Positions 51,929 to 64,000 of a stretch of DNA of 64,000 bases are shown one piece after another. The position numbers and the translations under genes were made by a program. Source of the DNA: Cliona cf. orientalis (Eukaryota > Porifera > Demospongiae > Clionaida > Clionaidae); contig OZ005699.1 of NCBI GenBank assembly GCA_963930775.1, positions 1,757,501-1,821,500 of the forward strand, written 5' to 3'. Positions within the stretch are counted from its first letter, which is position 1, and each line of letters opens with the position of its first letter. The notes under the pieces were generated by a model. That model did not search any database and was not told the origin of the DNA. It was given only the letters and a program-made list of their open reading frames with translations.

Positions 51929-51948
51929 TGTGCAGTATCAGTCATGTG
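51929..51948 (-). promoter_or_regulatory. conserved block upstream of kinase-Kelch copy 5
   Basis: As at 35801, with one change (GCAGTATCAG for GCAGCATCAG). Confidence 0.4.
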
Positions 51949-52150
51949 ATAATGTGGTCACTACCTGCAGCACAATACCTACCTATTTATTATGTATTCA
52001 TAGGAACAAACCAAGAGGTAACCAACATAATATGAAGCACACCCAGTTATTGTAGGTGCGTCATGAATATCCACAGTTATGACATTGAATAATATATCAA
52101 AATACATGATAAAAATTAATGGTAGCTATTACCAATAAAACAACCGTGAT

Positions 52151-52627
52151 TTATATATTCAAGTGTTTTCTAAACCACTCTGAGTTCTCATAATACTTTG
52201 AATTCCCTAGTCTCAGTGCTGCCCTCTTGTAGAAATAATAGTAAAATACAGCCAGCAACTTTTGCAGCACATGAACTGCCTGTAGTCCATCATTCCATCC
52301 ATACACATTCGTACGTTGCCATCGCACGCTCACATTCCATATATGGAACGCAATTGTCAGTGCTAAATATAGAGCTCCTATGAGTAGTGTAGCTGCAAAT
52401 TTCTTCACCAGGAGAGAGATGAGCCCGGCCTTGAAGGCAAATGTGTTGAAGAAGATTAGAAATAGGAGAATGAGTGAAAATATGAGGCAAATGTCTTGAA
52501 TTAGGTAGATGACCAGGAGTACTATGGAGTTGCTGGGGGAAAATAGGACGGAGAATGAGTTGGAAAAGATGTCTACGCCGAGTAGGATCAGCTGGAGGAC
52601 CAGGATGAAAGAGTAACCGGCTGCCAT
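52151..52627 (-). CDS. TMEM138: TMEM138, intact copy, 158 aa
   Basis: Four-pass membrane protein of the ciliary/vesicular compartment; in vertebrates TMEM138 is needed for ciliogenesis and its loss causes Joubert syndrome. Recognised from the family pattern: an N-terminal pair of hydrophobic segments with NSFSVLF, IQDICLIF, FFNTFAFKAGL, a third and fourth segment with HIWNVSVRW, then YKRAALRLG and a short tail (human 162 aa). Here it is intronless. It is the only one of five copies with an unbroken frame. It lies head-to-head with NDUFS1, with 319 bases between the two starts, so the functional copy is probably the ancestral-position one that kept its promoter. Confidence 0.9.
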   Translation of the reverse strand: MAAGYSFILVLQLILLGVDIFSNSFSVLFSPSNSIVLLVIYLIQDICLIFSLILLFLIFFNTFAFKAGLISLLVKKFAATLLIGALYLALTIAFHIWNVSVRWQRTNVYGWNDGLQAVHVLQKLLAVFYYYFYKRAALRLGNSKYYENSEWFRKHLNI

Positions 52628-52946
52628 CTTTCGTTGCTATGACCACTGACAAACAGCATCGATTCTATTTAGTGCCCACCACCTTTCACCTTCGAAAAAT
52701 GGAAGAGTAGGCCTACGTCTTTTATTGTAGAAGCAAAAAAAGCGACATTTACTTGGTGCTCGCTCTGCTCACTGCAACACAAGCATCATCTGAACGTGTG
52801 AAAATCAAAAAGCCGTGTCATCAAGCATGATCAAGTGAACGTCTAAGCTCCGCCCATCAGTGGTCACTTGACATTGCATATGCTGTGCACGTTATCATGT
52901 GACCTTGTAAACTCGAAAAGGTCCTGCGAGTGTTTTCGTCTCCAAA
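52628..52946. promoter_or_regulatory. head-to-head promoter region, TMEM138 / NDUFS1
   Basis: The 319 bases between divergent ATGs. No TATA box stands out. GTCACTTGA/ATCATGTGA-type E-box words are present near 52860-52905. It may drive both genes. Confidence 0.45.

Positions 52947-64000
<11,054 letters not shown>

Overview
The window is nuclear DNA from an animal: spliced genes with short GT-AG introns, mitochondrial enzymes close in sequence to their vertebrate counterparts, BEL/Pao and LINE retroelements, and many small inverted-repeat transposons. A demosponge is my best guess, based on the kinase-coiled-coil-Kelch genes, a secreted Gln-rich repeat family and a bacterial-Pmp-like adhesin. 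This is inference; no rRNA or mitochondrial marker is present to confirm it.

Layout. 1-15 kb: a small secreted protein, a 1,474-residue Pmp-repeat multi-spanning membrane protein (minus), a secreted QQFPM-repeat protein (minus), a hAT-like element with a perfect 8-bp target duplication, a two-exon multicopper oxidase (plus), and an EGF plus beta-propeller secreted protein (minus). 15.1-33.2 kb: a complete 16-exon methylmalonyl-CoA mutase gene (MMUT). Every exon joins in phase, giving 808 codons. Intron 8 hosts an antisense gene for a second Gln-rich secreted protein, and several introns hold MITEs, foldbacks and microsatellites.

33.0-52.6 kb: the most striking region, a five-unit tandem array of about 4 kb per unit. 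Each unit holds a copy of the last MMUT exon (plus), a kinase-coiled-coil-Kelch gene (minus) and a TMEM138 gene (minus). Decay alternates. Units 1, 3 and 5 keep an intact MMUT exon but a broken kinase gene. Units 2 and 4 have a broken MMUT exon but an intact kinase gene. Only the last TMEM138 copy is intact. Sequence markers also split the kinase copies into odd and even subtypes, suggesting amplification of a two-unit block. The intact extra MMUT exons keep their 3' splice site and reading frame, so they could serve as alternative last exons.

52.9-64 kb: NDUFS1 (complex I 75-kDa subunit), exons 1-8, running off the right edge. Its intron 3 carries a 7.7-kb BEL/Pao retrotransposon with identical 175-bp LTRs, a TATAC target duplication and a tRNA-Tyr primer-binding site. 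That element is itself split by a 5'-truncated LINE.

Functionally, MMUT (propionate catabolism) and NDUFS1 (respiration) are mitochondrial and TMEM138 is a ciliary membrane protein. The kinase-Kelch proteins look like intracellular signalling proteins, and the left third is dominated by secreted or surface proteins. No operon-like logic is implied. What links the genes is physical: head-to-head promoters (propeller gene/MMUT and TMEM138/NDUFS1) and the co-amplified MMUT exon-kinase-TMEM138 segment.
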